Source: Sphingobium indicum BiD32
GTDB taxonomy: Bacteria > Pseudomonadota > Alphaproteobacteria > Sphingomonadales > Sphingomonadaceae
Length of the DNA stretch: 64,000 nucleotides
Reading direction: 5' to 3'
Assembly (NCBI RefSeq): GCF_000382885.1
Contig: NZ_CAVK010000141.1
Coordinates: forward strand, 1 to 64,000
The position numbers and the translations under genes were made by a program. Positions 43,131 through 53,177 of the stretch are shown here, in pieces (position 1 is the stretch's first letter; the number at the start of each line of letters is the position of its first letter). The notes beneath the pieces are model-generated. The model had not been told where the DNA came from. It saw nothing but the letters and a program-made list of their open reading frames with translations, and did not search any database.

Positions 43131-44711
43131 TCAGGCGGCCAGCGCCTGCGCGATCAAGGTACGGCTGTTATCAATGCCATAGAGGGCGATGAAGCTGCCC
43201 ATGCGCGGTCCCTGATCCGCGCCCAGCAACGTCTGGTAGAGCGCCTTGAACCAGTCGCGCAGCTCGGCGAAACCGAACGCCTCATCCTTGCCGATGGCAT
43301 AGACGATATTCTGGATATCCTCCGCCGTGGCGTCCACCGGCAGCGCGGCCAGTTCCGCGTCGAGCCTGCGCAAGGCTGCGGCCTCATTGGCATCGGGGGC
43401 GCGACGCTGGAGGGTGGGCGCGACGAAATCGCGATGATAGGCCAGCGCATGGCCGATCAGCGCGTCCAGTTCAGGATAGGTCTGCGGGGATGCATCGGCG
43501 ACATAGTTGGTGAGATAGCCCCATACCTGATCGCGGCTGGCATCCCCCATCACCCCGACCAGATTGAGCAGTAGCCCAAAGGTCACCGGCAGCCGGCCTT
43601 CGGGCAGCTTGCCGTCATGGACATGGTGGACCGGATTGCCCAATTGCTGTTCGATCGCCTGGTTGGGGTAGTTGACCCGGAACTGCCAATATTCGTCCAC
43701 CGCGCGCGGGATGACGCCCATGTGCAACTGCTTGGCCTTTTTCGGTTCGCGATAGGCGTAGAAGGCCAGACTTTCCTGTGGGCCATAGGTCAGCCATTGT
43801 TCGAGGCTGAGACCATTGCCCTTGGACTTGGAGATTTTCTCGCCCTTTTCGTCGAGGAACATCTCGTAATTAAAGCCTTCGGGCGGACGGGCGCCCAGCG
43901 CGCGGCAGATTTTCGACGACTGGGTCACCGAATCGATCAGATCCTTGCCCGCCATCTCATAATCGACGCCCAGCGCGACCCAGCGCATCGCCCAGTCGAC
44001 CTTCCATTGCAGCTTGGCCCCGCCCGACAGGATCGACTGTTCGATCATCTCGCCCTCATCCTCGAAGCGGATCAGGCCAGCCTCGGCGTCGATCACCTCG
44101 ACCGGCACCTGCAACACGATGCCGCTTTTGGGGCTGATCGGCAGGACGGGCGAATAGGTCGCCTGCCGTTCCTTGCGCAGGGTCGGCAGCATGATGTCGA
44201 GAATCGCCTGATTACAACGCAATACCTGCCGCAGCGCATCGTCGAAGGCGCCCGCCTGATAGCGTTCGGTCGCGGACACAAATTCATAATCGAAGCCGAA
44301 GCGGTCGAGAAATTCGCGCAGCATCGCATTATTGTGATGCGCGAAACTTTCAAACTTGCCGAACGGATCGGGCACCTGCGTCAATGGCTTGCCCAGATGC
44401 TCCGTCAACATCGCCTGATTGGGGACATTGTCGGGCACCTTGCGCAACCCGTCCATATCGTCGCTGAACGCCACCAGCCGCGTAGGGATATCCGACAGCG
44501 CATGATAGGCGTTGCGTACCATCGTCGTGCGCAGCACTTCGTTGAACGTGCCGATATGCGGCAGGCCTGATGGGCCATAGCCAGTCTCGAACAGGATATG
44601 GCCCTTGTCCGGCGCGCCATTGGGATAGCGCTTGAGCAGCTTGCGCGCTTCTTCATAGGGCCAGGCCTTGGCCGCCAGCGCGGCGGTGCGGATAATGTCG
44701 GTCGCGGTCAT
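43131..44711 (-). CDS. lysK: Lysyl-tRNA synthetase, class I
   Basis: Charges tRNA-Lys using the archaeal-type class I enzyme, which is found in alphaproteobacteria instead of LysS. The 526-residue product has the HIGH-type motif (GPSGLPHIGTF, about residues 47-57) and the KMSKS-type motif (EKISKSKGN, about residue 297). Length and both motifs are intact. Confidence 0.95.
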   Translation of the reverse strand: MTATDIIRTAALAAKAWPYEEARKLLKRYPNGAPDKGHILFETGYGPSGLPHIGTFNEVLRTTMVRNAYHALSDIPTRLVAFSDDMDGLRKVPDNVPNQAMLTEHLGKPLTQVPDPFGKFESFAHHNNAMLREFLDRFGFDYEFVSATERYQAGAFDDALRQVLRCNQAILDIMLPTLRKERQATYSPVLPISPKSGIVLQVPVEVIDAEAGLIRFEDEGEMIEQSILSGGAKLQWKVDWAMRWVALGVDYEMAGKDLIDSVTQSSKICRALGARPPEGFNYEMFLDEKGEKISKSKGNGLSLEQWLTYGPQESLAFYAYREPKKAKQLHMGVIPRAVDEYWQFRVNYPNQAIEQQLGNPVHHVHDGKLPEGRLPVTFGLLLNLVGVMGDASRDQVWGYLTNYVADASPQTYPELDALIGHALAYHRDFVAPTLQRRAPDANEAAALRRLDAELAALPVDATAEDIQNIVYAIGKDEAFGFAELRDWFKALYQTLLGADQGPRMGSFIALYGIDNSRTLIAQALAA

Positions 44712-44839
44712 GGCTACGCCCCCTAACCTCTGCCCTGCCGAAAAGAAACGTCCTTTGGTGGCAAATCTGCGTTAAGAATCGTTCGCACATTAGGGTTTCA
44801 TTAACCCTATCCGTCGATAATCAGGCTTCTGGAGGCACC

Positions 44840-45202
44840 ATGCACAGCTTGCGTACCCGCGAACGCATCGTGGTCGAGATCGCTATTGTCGTCACGACCG
44901 TACTCGACAGCCTGGAAGGCACGATCGTCGACCTGAGCGAGGGCGGCGCACAAGTAGTCGGCTGTACCCTGCCGGCCGGATCGTCATGCCAGATCGATCT
45001 GGACGGCCATATCACTTTCGGCACGGTGCGCTGGTCGGAAGAGGATCGCATGGGCATCCGCTTCCCCTATGATCTGAACGAAGGCCCGCTCTACGATCAG
45101 CTCGATCTGGCCCGCGCTGCCCTGCGCACGCCTGTGGCGTTCCAGCCGCGCCTGCGCCCGACCACGATGGCCGGTGGCGGTTTTGGTCGCCGGACGAGCT
45201 GA
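44840..45202 (+). CDS. PilZ domain protein
   Basis: The 120-residue product is a single PilZ-like domain: RTRERIVVEIAIVV start, D-L-S-E-G-G (VDLSEGGAQVVG) as the second c-di-GMP motif, and WSEEDRMGIRFPYDL. ATG 44840 has GGAGG 5 bases upstream. A small dyad TAGGGTT/AACCCTA lies 30-50 bases before it. Role and ligand unverified. Confidence 0.83.
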   Translation: MHSLRTRERIVVEIAIVVTTVLDSLEGTIVDLSEGGAQVVGCTLPAGSSCQIDLDGHITFGTVRWSEEDRMGIRFPYDLNEGPLYDQLDLARAALRTPVAFQPRLRPTTMAGGGFGRRTS

Positions 45203-45243
45203 AACAGGTTTTCCTTTTGTTCCCACTCGCTTAAACGGGGCGG

Positions 45244-47997
45244 GTGATTGACCCCGCTTCCCTGCCCGCCCTCCACGCCAGCCATGGCGGCATCTGGTTG
45301 CGCGAGGGCGGCCGGACCCAGGGTCTGGCGAAGGGGCAGGCGATCGGCCGGGCGGCGGAAACGCCGGTTCTGCTGCTCAATGCCCCGCTGACTGGCCAGC
45401 GGCTGGGCTATCCCGATCTCAACGGTCTCGACCTGCTCGAACTCTGGGCCTTCCTCCACCCTGCCCGTTTCCTCGTCCCCACGCCCAAGGGGCTGGCGCA
45501 GGCGCTTGGCCTGCCGGTGCCGAATGCGGAAGCAGACATTCCCGCCCTGCTCCAGAGCGCGGCGCAGGCGTTGCTCGACCGGCTGGAATCGCCTGATTGG
45601 CGCGAGCGGGAAGGCGGCTGGACGTCTGCACAGACATTGCACCGGCTGCGCTGGCCCTGGTCGCTGCTGGTCGCGCCGCGCATCGCCAAGCCCAAGGAAG
45701 CCGAGCGCTGGCTCTTTTCCAAGCTGCCCGAATGGGAGGAAGCGCAGCCCCGCCCCGCCCCGCGCACTGTGGTGCTGGATGAAGCACAAGTGCTGGCTCG
45801 GCTCGATACGCTGACCGGTGCCGGGGCAGAAGCCCGTCCCGGCCAGCGCGCCTATGCAACCGCCGCGATCAACGCTTTTCGCCCGCGCGCGCATCGCGAC
45901 CAGCCCAATATGCTGCTGGCGGAAGCGGGCACCGGCATCGGCAAGACATTGGGCTATCTGGCTCCGGCCTCGCTCTGGGCCGGGGAAGCGCAGGGGACGG
46001 TATGGGTGTCCACCTATACCAAGGCGCTGCAACGCCAGCTCGACCGCGAATCGCTGCGTCTGTTCCCCGATCCGACGATCGCGGCGAAGCGGGTGGTGGT
46101 GCGCAAGGGGCGGGAAAATTATCTCTGCCTGCTCAATCTGGAGGATGCGTTGCAGGGCGGCTTTACCGGCCGCGCGGCGATATTGGCGCAACTGGTCGCC
46201 CGCTGGGCGGCGTTCAGCAAGGATGGCGACATGGTCGGCGGCGACCTGCCCGGCTGGCTGCCGACCCTGTTCCGCCGCAACGGCTCCACCGCGCTGACCG
46301 ACCGGCGTGGCGAGTGCATCTATGCCGGCTGCCCCCATTATCGCAAATGTTTCATCGAACGGTCGGCCCGCGCGTCCGCCGACGCCGACATCGTCATCGC
46401 CAACCATGCGCTGGTGATGATCAACGCCGCGCGCGGCCGCGAGACCGGGCAGCGACCGCAACGTATCGTCTTTGACGAGGGCCATCATCTGTTCGACGCG
46501 GCCGATTCGACCTTCTCCGTCGCCCTGTCCGGGCAGGAGGCGATCGAACTGCGCCGCTGGATCATGGGACCGGAGGGTGGATCGCGCGGGCGGCGGCGCG
46601 GCCTGTCGGCGCGCCTGTCGGATCTGGCCAGTTATGACGTCGAAGGCGGAGAAGCGATCCGCGCCGCCGCCGACGCCGCGCTCGCTTTGCCCGCCGATGA
46701 ATGGTTGAAGCGCGTCGTGACGGGCGAGCCGTTCGGGCCGCTCGAAGCGCTGTTCGGTGCGGTGCGCGGCACCGTCTTTGCCCGCGCCGCCGACACGGGC
46801 GAAGCGGATGCGGGCTATGGGCTGGAAACCGAACTGGCCGCGCCCGATGGTCCATTGGTGGAGGCGGCGCAGGAAGCTGCATTGGCGCTCGATGCGCTGC
46901 TGCGCCCGCTGACGCACCTGTCGCGGCGGCTGGAAGCGGTGATAGAGGATGCGCCCGACTGGCTGGACGGCGCGGCGCGGGCGCGGATCGAGGGGGCAGT
47001 GGCGTCGCTCGGCTGGCGGCGCGATCTGATCAGCGCCTGGCTGGCGCTGCTGGCGCGGATCGGCGGCCCCGCTGACCCGGACTATGTGGACTGGATGACG
47101 GTCGACCGGGTCGAGGGCCGCGAATATGATATCGGCATCCACCGCCACTGGCTCGACCCCAGCCGCCCGCTCGCCGAAACCGTCTTGAAGCCTGCGCAGG
47201 GGGTGATCGTCACCTCTGCAACGCTAAAAGGCGGCGGCGACTGGGGCAATGCGGAGAGCCGGAGCGGCGCGACCCACCTGCCCCATGGTGCAGGACGGTT
47301 CGAGGCGAACAGCCCGTTCGATTATGCCGCCCGTGCGGAAGTGCTGATCGTCACCGACATCAAGCGGGGTGATCTGGCGGCGCTGTCGGGTGCCTATGGC
47401 CGATTGATCGAGGCGGCGGGCGGCGGCACGCTGGGGCTGTTCACCGCCATCCGGCGATTGCGCGCGGTCCATGCCCGCATCGCCGACCGGCTGGCGCGGG
47501 CGGGCCTGCCGCTCTATGCGCAGCATGTCGATCCGATCGACACCGGCACATTGGTCGATATTTTCCGCGACGATCCGCGCGCATCGCTGCTGGGCACCGA
47601 TGCGCTGCGCGACGGCGTGGACGTGCCGGGCCATTCACTGCGGCTGGTGGTGATGGAGGGGGTGCCATGGTCCAAGCCGACCGTGCTGCACGCCGCGCGG
47701 CGGCTGGCAAATGGCGGCAATGCCTATGACGACCGGCTGATCCGCGCGCGGCTGGCACAGGCGTTCGGCCGCCTCATCCGCCGCGCGGAGGACAAGGGCA
47801 GTTTCGTCATCCTGTCCGCCGCGATGCCGAGCCGCCTGCTCAGCGCCTTTCCGACCGGCACGCCGATCCGCCGGGTGACGCTGGACGAGGCGATCATTGC
47901 GGTCAGTGTCGCTTCACGGCGCGAAACTCTTGGCGAAAGTCCATCCTTAGGGCATCAGGGACACGAATCCGGCCACAGCCATCTGGAGAGAGAATGA
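45244..47997 (+). CDS. ATP-dependent DNA helicase, DinG/Rad3-like
   Basis: The 917-residue product is a superfamily 2 helicase with Walker A AEAGTGIGKTLGYL (about residue 226), a DEGHH box (DEAH-like), a cysteine-containing insert (CIYAGCPHYRKCF) that fits an iron-sulfur cluster domain, and a C-terminal helicase half (GTDALRDGVDVPGHSLRLVV). Such enzymes unwind structured DNA. GTG start at 45244. The stop overlaps the phosphatase start (ATGA). Confidence 0.92.
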   Translation: MIDPASLPALHASHGGIWLREGGRTQGLAKGQAIGRAAETPVLLLNAPLTGQRLGYPDLNGLDLLELWAFLHPARFLVPTPKGLAQALGLPVPNAEADIPALLQSAAQALLDRLESPDWREREGGWTSAQTLHRLRWPWSLLVAPRIAKPKEAERWLFSKLPEWEEAQPRPAPRTVVLDEAQVLARLDTLTGAGAEARPGQRAYATAAINAFRPRAHRDQPNMLLAEAGTGIGKTLGYLAPASLWAGEAQGTVWVSTYTKALQRQLDRESLRLFPDPTIAAKRVVVRKGRENYLCLLNLEDALQGGFTGRAAILAQLVARWAAFSKDGDMVGGDLPGWLPTLFRRNGSTALTDRRGECIYAGCPHYRKCFIERSARASADADIVIANHALVMINAARGRETGQRPQRIVFDEGHHLFDAADSTFSVALSGQEAIELRRWIMGPEGGSRGRRRGLSARLSDLASYDVEGGEAIRAAADAALALPADEWLKRVVTGEPFGPLEALFGAVRGTVFARAADTGEADAGYGLETELAAPDGPLVEAAQEAALALDALLRPLTHLSRRLEAVIEDAPDWLDGAARARIEGAVASLGWRRDLISAWLALLARIGGPADPDYVDWMTVDRVEGREYDIGIHRHWLDPSRPLAETVLKPAQGVIVTSATLKGGGDWGNAESRSGATHLPHGAGRFEANSPFDYAARAEVLIVTDIKRGDLAALSGAYGRLIEAAGGGTLGLFTAIRRLRAVHARIADRLARAGLPLYAQHVDPIDTGTLVDIFRDDPRASLLGTDALRDGVDVPGHSLRLVVMEGVPWSKPTVLHAARRLANGGNAYDDRLIRARLAQAFGRLIRRAEDKGSFVILSAAMPSRLLSAFPTGTPIRRVTLDEAIIAVSVASRRETLGESPSLGHQGHESGHSHLERE

Positions 47998-48536
47998 AGC
48001 GGCTGACCCTGTTGCGCCACGCCAAGTCCGATTGGGACGATCCGGTGGCCCGCGACTTCGACCGGCCCCTGAACCATCGGGGCGAGAAGGCGGCGCTGTT
48101 GATGGGGCAATTTGCCGCCCGGCGGCAGATGCAGTTCGACATGCTCGTGGCATCGCCTGCGGTGCGGGTGGTGCAGACACTGGAGACGTTTTTTACAGGT
48201 TTTGGCGAAACGCTCGATGCGCGCTGGGACCGGCGCATCTACCTCGCTTCCTCTCCGACCCTGTTCGATGTCATCCGCGACCTGCCCGACAGTGCCGACA
48301 GCGCGCTGTTGACCGGGCATAATCCGGGGCTGGAAGAATTGATCCTCGATCTCGTCCCTGATGACGGGGCGAACCCGCTGCGCGAGGATGTGGAAGTCAA
48401 ATTCCCGACCGCCAGCATCGCTGTGCTGGACCTGGCCATCGACCGGTGGGATCAGGCGCAGGAGAATATCGCTACGCTGGTCAGTTTCACCCGCCCGCGC
48501 GATCTGGACCCGGCGCTGGGGCCAGGGACGCGCTGA
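47994..48536 (+). CDS. SixA-like histidine phosphatase
   Basis: The 180-residue product has the phosphoglycerate-mutase-like RHG motif in the form LLRHAKSDW (catalytic His9) and the second conserved stretch LTGHNPGLEEL. SixA removes phosphate from histidine phosphotransfer proteins. The exact target here is unknown. Start overlaps the helicase stop (ATGA), so the two are coupled. Confidence 0.9.
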   Translation: MKRLTLLRHAKSDWDDPVARDFDRPLNHRGEKAALLMGQFAARRQMQFDMLVASPAVRVVQTLETFFTGFGETLDARWDRRIYLASSPTLFDVIRDLPDSADSALLTGHNPGLEELILDLVPDDGANPLREDVEVKFPTASIAVLDLAIDRWDQAQENIATLVSFTRPRDLDPALGPGTR

Positions 48537-48542
48537 CGCGGC

Positions 48543-48881
48543 CTATTCGCCGATCGCGCGAGCCAGCGTCGAACGGATTGCCTGCAACCGGCTCAGCACA
48601 TTATCGGCCGGTTGGGCAGCTGCGTCAGGCACGGTCGCGCCAACGCCATCGACCAATATCTTTTGCGCACCCTTGACGGTGAAGCCTTCGACATTGAGCA
48701 GGTCGTGGATGCGTCGGGCCAGGGCCACGTCGGCGGGACGATAATAGCGGCGATTGCCGGAGCGCTGGAGCGGGCGCAGTTGCGGGAAGCGGGTTTCCCA
48801 ATAGCGCAATATATGTTGGGGCAGACCCAGCTCATCCGCCAGTTCGCTGATGGTCAGCAATGCACCCTCTGCCTTTTTCAT
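48543..48881 (-). CDS. MerR family transcriptional regulator
   Basis: The 112-residue product has the MerR N-terminal winged helix-turn-helix (LTISELADELGLPQHILRYWE, RSGNRRYYRPADVALARRI) and a short C-terminal segment without the metal-binding cysteines. This is the short, ligand-less type. Convergent with the SixA-like gene. A palindrome TCAACCATGGTTAA (48915-48928) lies just upstream. Confidence 0.9.
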   Translation of the reverse strand: MKKAEGALLTISELADELGLPQHILRYWETRFPQLRPLQRSGNRRYYRPADVALARRIHDLLNVEGFTVKGAQKILVDGVGATVPDAAAQPADNVLSRLQAIRSTLARAIGE

Positions 48882-48914
48882 GACAGCGATGTTGCACCCT
48901 TAGACCCGCGCAGG

Positions 48915-48928
48915 TCAACCATGGTTAA
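48915..48928. promoter_or_regulatory. Palindrome upstream of the MerR gene
   Basis: TCAACCATGGTTAA is symmetric except for one pair. MerR proteins bind dyads between widely spaced promoter elements, so this could be an autoregulatory site. Weak evidence. Confidence 0.3.
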
Positions 48929-48998
48929 TCAGGACTTCTGGGGGAACAGGACCGGTGCCGACAATGCTTGCTGCACAAAGCGGCAGCGCTTCAGATTA

Positions 48999-49073
48999 TG
49001 GTGATCCCAACGGGATTCGAACCCGTATCGCTGCCGTGAAAGGGCAGTGTCCTAACCGTTAGACGATGGGACC
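48999..49073 (-). tRNA. tRNA-Glu (TTC)
   Basis: On the minus strand the sequence begins GGTCCCATCGTCTAACGG, has an anticodon loop CTTTCAC with anticodon TTC (complement of 49038-49040), a T-loop GGGTTCGAATCCC and the acceptor TGGGATC pairing with GGTCCCA (one G-T). CCA is encoded (48999-49001). No integrase is beside it. Confidence 0.96.
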
Positions 49074-49173
49074 ATATGCAACTGCCGACCAGCGGCGCTG
49101 CGAAGCGAAGGCGGCATTAGGAGGCGACTTGCCCCCGGTCAACCCCTTTTGCATCAGAAAATCGCGACGGGCC

Positions 49174-50940
49174 TCAATCGGCCCAGGCTGCGTCCTCCAG
49201 ATGGAGTTCGGCGGCCGGACGGCTGCCCCAGTCGTCTATCTTGGCCCGGCCTGCGACCCACAAGCGCCGGTCGCGCGGCGCACCCAATATCGCCTGCCCC
49301 AGATCGGTTTGCGCCTGACGGAAAGCGATGGTCTTGAACGATCGACCATCCTCCCCGCCCATGATCGCGCGCAAATGGCCGTTGCCCACGATGTCAGCCT
49401 TGATGACGCGCATCGGCCCGGCGGCGATGCGCGGGGCAGGCCAGCCTGCGCCATAGGGACCGCCCGCTTCGATCGCGGCGATGAAGTCGGGATTGACGCC
49501 AGCGGGTGCCAGCACCGCGTCGATCAGCAAAGCCCGGTCGTCACGCGCCCGCGCCACGGCGGCGGACAGGCGATCGTCGAGGAAATCGGCCAGCGCTTCC
49601 ACCCGGTCCGCCGCCACGGTCAGCCCCGCCGCCATCGCATGACCGCCGCCCGCGACCAGCAGGCCGCTATCCTTGGCCGCCATCACCGCCGCGCCCAGAT
49701 CAACGCCGCTGATCGACCGGCCCGACCCCTTGCCCACGCCATCTTCGTCCAGCGCGATGACAATGGCGGGCCGTCCCGCCTTTTCCTTGATCCGTCCGGC
49801 GACGATGCCGATGACGCCGGGGTGCCAGCCCTGCCCGGCAATCACCGCGACGGCGCGATTGCCCTGCGCGGCGAGCAACGCCTCGGCCTGTTCCTGCACG
49901 CTCGATTCGATCGCGCGCCGTTCCTCATTATACTGGTTGAGCTGCTCGGCGATGCGCGCGGCCTCGGCGGGATCGTCGGTGGTCAGCAGCCGCACCCCCA
50001 GATCCGCCTGCCCGACGCGCCCGCCCGCATTGATGCGCGGTCCCAGCGCAAAGCCCAGATCATGGCATAGCGGCGCGCGAGTCAGGCGGCTGGCGTCGAT
50101 CAGGGCCGCGAGGCCAATATTGCGGCGCTTCGCCATCACCTTCAATCCCTGCGCCACGAAGGCGCGGTTCAGCCCCTTCAATTGCGCGACATCGGCCACG
50201 GTCCCCAGCGCGACGATGTCGAGCAATTCCATCAGCGCCGGTTCGGCCCGCGTCGCAAACCATCTCCGCCCCCGCAACACCCGCACCAGCGCCGCGCCCA
50301 GCAGGAAGGCGACGCCGACCGCGGCGAGATGGCCGTGGGTCGCGGCCTCGTCCCCCTCGTCCAGCCGGTTGGGGTTGACCAGCGCCAGCGCCAACGGAAG
50401 CGCCGCGCTGCATTTATGATGATCGACCACAACGACATCGACCCCGGTTTCGCGCGCCATGGCCAGCGCCTCGAACGCCTGCGCGCCGCAATCGACCGTG
50501 ACGATCAGGGTCGCGCCCTCGCCCGCCAGCCGCACCAGCGCCTCGCCCGACGGACCATAGCCTTCCATCAGCCGGTCGGGGATATAGGGCTTCGCCGCCA
50601 GCCCCAGATCGCGCAGCAGGCGGATGAGCAGCGCGGCGCTGGTCGCGCCATCGACGTCATAATCGCCAAAGATGCGCACATCCTCGCCGCGCTGCACCGC
50701 GTCGGCCAGCCGCTCGGCGGCGGCGTCCATGTCGCGGAACAGGCTGGGATCGGGCATGAAGGCACGGATAGTAGGGTTGCGGTGCGCCTCCAGCGCGTCG
50801 CGCGGACAGCCGCGCGCCAGCAGCAATTGCGTTACCAGATCGTCGGGCAGGTAGCCCGGTTCGCGCGCATCCGCCCCCTCCCCCCGCCATTTCCAGGGCT
50901 GGCCAGTGATGGAGCGGGATATGTTGAGCGCAAATGTCAT
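49174..50940 (-). CDS. recJ: Single-stranded-DNA-specific exonuclease RecJ
   Basis: RecJ degrades single-stranded DNA 5'-3' in recombination and repair. The 588-residue product is a DHH-family enzyme with GDYDVDGATSAALL (motif I, near residue 91), VVVDHHKCS (motif III), ALGPRINAGGRVG and the DHHA1 motif GGGHAMAAG. Length is as expected. Divergent from tamA. Confidence 0.95.
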   Translation of the reverse strand: MTFALNISRSITGQPWKWRGEGADAREPGYLPDDLVTQLLLARGCPRDALEAHRNPTIRAFMPDPSLFRDMDAAAERLADAVQRGEDVRIFGDYDVDGATSAALLIRLLRDLGLAAKPYIPDRLMEGYGPSGEALVRLAGEGATLIVTVDCGAQAFEALAMARETGVDVVVVDHHKCSAALPLALALVNPNRLDEGDEAATHGHLAAVGVAFLLGAALVRVLRGRRWFATRAEPALMELLDIVALGTVADVAQLKGLNRAFVAQGLKVMAKRRNIGLAALIDASRLTRAPLCHDLGFALGPRINAGGRVGQADLGVRLLTTDDPAEAARIAEQLNQYNEERRAIESSVQEQAEALLAAQGNRAVAVIAGQGWHPGVIGIVAGRIKEKAGRPAIVIALDEDGVGKGSGRSISGVDLGAAVMAAKDSGLLVAGGGHAMAAGLTVAADRVEALADFLDDRLSAAVARARDDRALLIDAVLAPAGVNPDFIAAIEAGGPYGAGWPAPRIAAGPMRVIKADIVGNGHLRAIMGGEDGRSFKTIAFRQAQTDLGQAILGAPRDRRLWVAGRAKIDDWGSRPAAELHLEDAAWAD

Positions 50941-51089
50941 GCGACCGCTCTAGACTCTGGAAAGCATGGAGGGAAGCGCAGGCCGGAGCGGCTAATCGCC
51001 CCTTGGACGGAACCTGCGCAACCCCTTGGGCGTATTGCAGGTTTGTCGGCCTCCTGTATGGCTGGCGACCAAAGGGGCATGACGGACAT

Positions 51090-53177
51090 ATGATCAGACG
51101 ACAGGCGCATCATGTCCGGCACATGTTGGGCCTGCTTATCGCGACCGCATCCCCCCTGCCGCTGATGGCGCAGACCGCGACACCGCCCGCAGCCGAAGCG
51201 CCGATCCTGCCGGACGACCAGTTCGAGGCGCGCCTGCCCAAGGTAGAGGGAAGCGATCCCGCCGCGCCGCTACCCTCCATCGACAGCTGGATCGACCAGC
51301 AGATGCCGCAAAGTGGTGCGACGGCAGAGCTGCCCCCCGCCATCGAACCCGCGCAGGAACAGGAACTGGCGCAACCTTTGCCCTCGCTCGACAGCGTGAC
51401 CGTGCCCGCCAATGTCGCGGCCGACACTGACCCGAACACACAGACGCCCGACATCCGCTATGCCACCCGGATCGAGGGTTTCGGCAAGACGGGACTTGAG
51501 GACGAATTTCGCGACGCATCCGCGCTGATCGACGGCGATGGCAGGGCGGAGACCGCCGCCATGGTGCAGGCGCGGGCGCAGGAGGATGAGAAGCTGGCGG
51601 TTCGGCTTTTCTATTCCGAGGGCTATTATGACGCGACCGCGCTCGCCAGCCTCGATCAGACCGGAGATGGCACGCTGACCGCCATCGTCTCGGTAACGCC
51701 CGGCCGGCGATACAGGCTGGGCGATATCGTGGTGACGGCCGGGGCGACGGTGCCGCCGGGGCTGGCGCGTGACAGCCTGCCGCTCAAAAGTGGGGACCAT
51801 ATCGTCGCCGCTACGGTCGAGGGGGCTGAAGCCAATATCGCGCTGCGGCTGCCCGAACAGGGCTATGCCTTTGCCAAGGTGGGCGAGCGCGATATATTGC
51901 TCGATCCCGCAACCGTGACGGGCGACTATACGCTTCCAGTGGACACCGGCCCGCGCGGCGCTTTCCGCAAGATCACCACCAGCGGCGACAAACAGGCGTT
52001 CGGTGCCGATCATATGGAGGTGATCCGCCGCTACAAGCCAGGCGAGATTTACGACAGCCGCAAGGTGGACGATCTTCGCAAGGCACTGGTCGCGACCGGG
52101 CTGTTTTCCAGCGTCGCGGTCGATCCCGTCCGGACCAATGAGGCCGGGCCGGATGGCACCGAATATGTCGACCTTCATGTCGAGCAGGAGGCAGGGCCAC
52201 CGCGCACGCTGGCGGGCGAACTGGGCTATGGCACAGGGCAAGGTTTCCGGGCGGAGGGGACATGGACCCACCGCAACCTCTTCCCGCCCGAAGGCGCGCT
52301 GATCGCGGGTGTGGTCGCGGGTACGCAGGAACAGGGCGTATCGGGCACGTTCCGCCGCTCCAACGCGGGCAGGCGCGACAAGACGTTTCAGGCCGGCGCG
52401 CTGATCAACCACCAGAAATATGACGCCTATGAAGCCTTTACGGCGGGCCTGAACATCAGCTGGGCGCGGCAATCCACGCCGATCTTCCAGAAGCGCTGGA
52501 CTTACAGCTATGGCGCGGAAATATTGCTGTCGAACGAACAGACAACGATCGACCCGGTCACGGCGCAGAACAAGCGGCTGACCTATTTCATCGGCGCATT
52601 GCCGGTGCAGGTCGGCTATGACCGGTCCAACGATCTGCTGAACCCCACCAAAGGCTTCCGCGCCAGCGTGCGCGTGTCGCCCGAAGCCTCGTTGCAGGGC
52701 AATGTATCGCCCTATGTGCGCGGGACGTTCGACCTGACGGGCTATTATCCGGTGTCGGATTCGCTGGTCATCGCCGCACGCACCCGGCTTGGCACCATCA
52801 GCGGCGTGTCACGCGACGATGTCGCGCCGTCGCGACGCATCTATGCGGGCGGGGGCGGATCGGTGCGGGGCTATGGCTATCAGGAGCTTGGCCCCAAGGA
52901 CGCGAACAACGATCCCGTCGGTGGCCGGTCGGTCAATGAATTTGCGGTCGAGGGCCGCTATCGCTTCGGCAATTATGGCGCAGTCGCCTTTGTCGATGCG
53001 GGTCAGGTCTATAACAGTGCCATCCCCAAATTTTCCGACATGCGCTATGGCGTGGGCATTGGCGGACGCTTCTATACCAATTTCGGTCCGTTCCGCGCCG
53101 ACATTGCGATGCCGATCAACCGGCAGCCGGGCGAATCCAAATTCGCCCTCTATATCGGCATCGGGCAGGCTTTCTAA
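51090..53177 (+). CDS. tamA: Outer membrane translocation module TamA (BamA/Omp85 family)
   Basis: TamA inserts or helps fold outer-membrane proteins together with TamB. The product (695 residues from ATG 51090) starts with a signal peptide (about residues 12-30), has POTRA-type repeats in the middle and a C-terminal beta barrel with VRGYGYQELGP (the lid-lock motif of Omp85 proteins) and a terminal Phe. Its stop TAA shares a base with the tamB ATG. Confidence 0.92.
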   Translation: MIRRQAHHVRHMLGLLIATASPLPLMAQTATPPAAEAPILPDDQFEARLPKVEGSDPAAPLPSIDSWIDQQMPQSGATAELPPAIEPAQEQELAQPLPSLDSVTVPANVAADTDPNTQTPDIRYATRIEGFGKTGLEDEFRDASALIDGDGRAETAAMVQARAQEDEKLAVRLFYSEGYYDATALASLDQTGDGTLTAIVSVTPGRRYRLGDIVVTAGATVPPGLARDSLPLKSGDHIVAATVEGAEANIALRLPEQGYAFAKVGERDILLDPATVTGDYTLPVDTGPRGAFRKITTSGDKQAFGADHMEVIRRYKPGEIYDSRKVDDLRKALVATGLFSSVAVDPVRTNEAGPDGTEYVDLHVEQEAGPPRTLAGELGYGTGQGFRAEGTWTHRNLFPPEGALIAGVVAGTQEQGVSGTFRRSNAGRRDKTFQAGALINHQKYDAYEAFTAGLNISWARQSTPIFQKRWTYSYGAEILLSNEQTTIDPVTAQNKRLTYFIGALPVQVGYDRSNDLLNPTKGFRASVRVSPEASLQGNVSPYVRGTFDLTGYYPVSDSLVIAARTRLGTISGVSRDDVAPSRRIYAGGGGSVRGYGYQELGPKDANNDPVGGRSVNEFAVEGRYRFGNYGAVAFVDAGQVYNSAIPKFSDMRYGVGIGGRFYTNFGPFRADIAMPINRQPGESKFALYIGIGQAF

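Noticed and set aside
44791-44809. TAGGGTT/AACCCTA dyad before the PilZ gene
   Set aside because: Too short and AT-simple to distinguish from chance; mentioned with the gene only.
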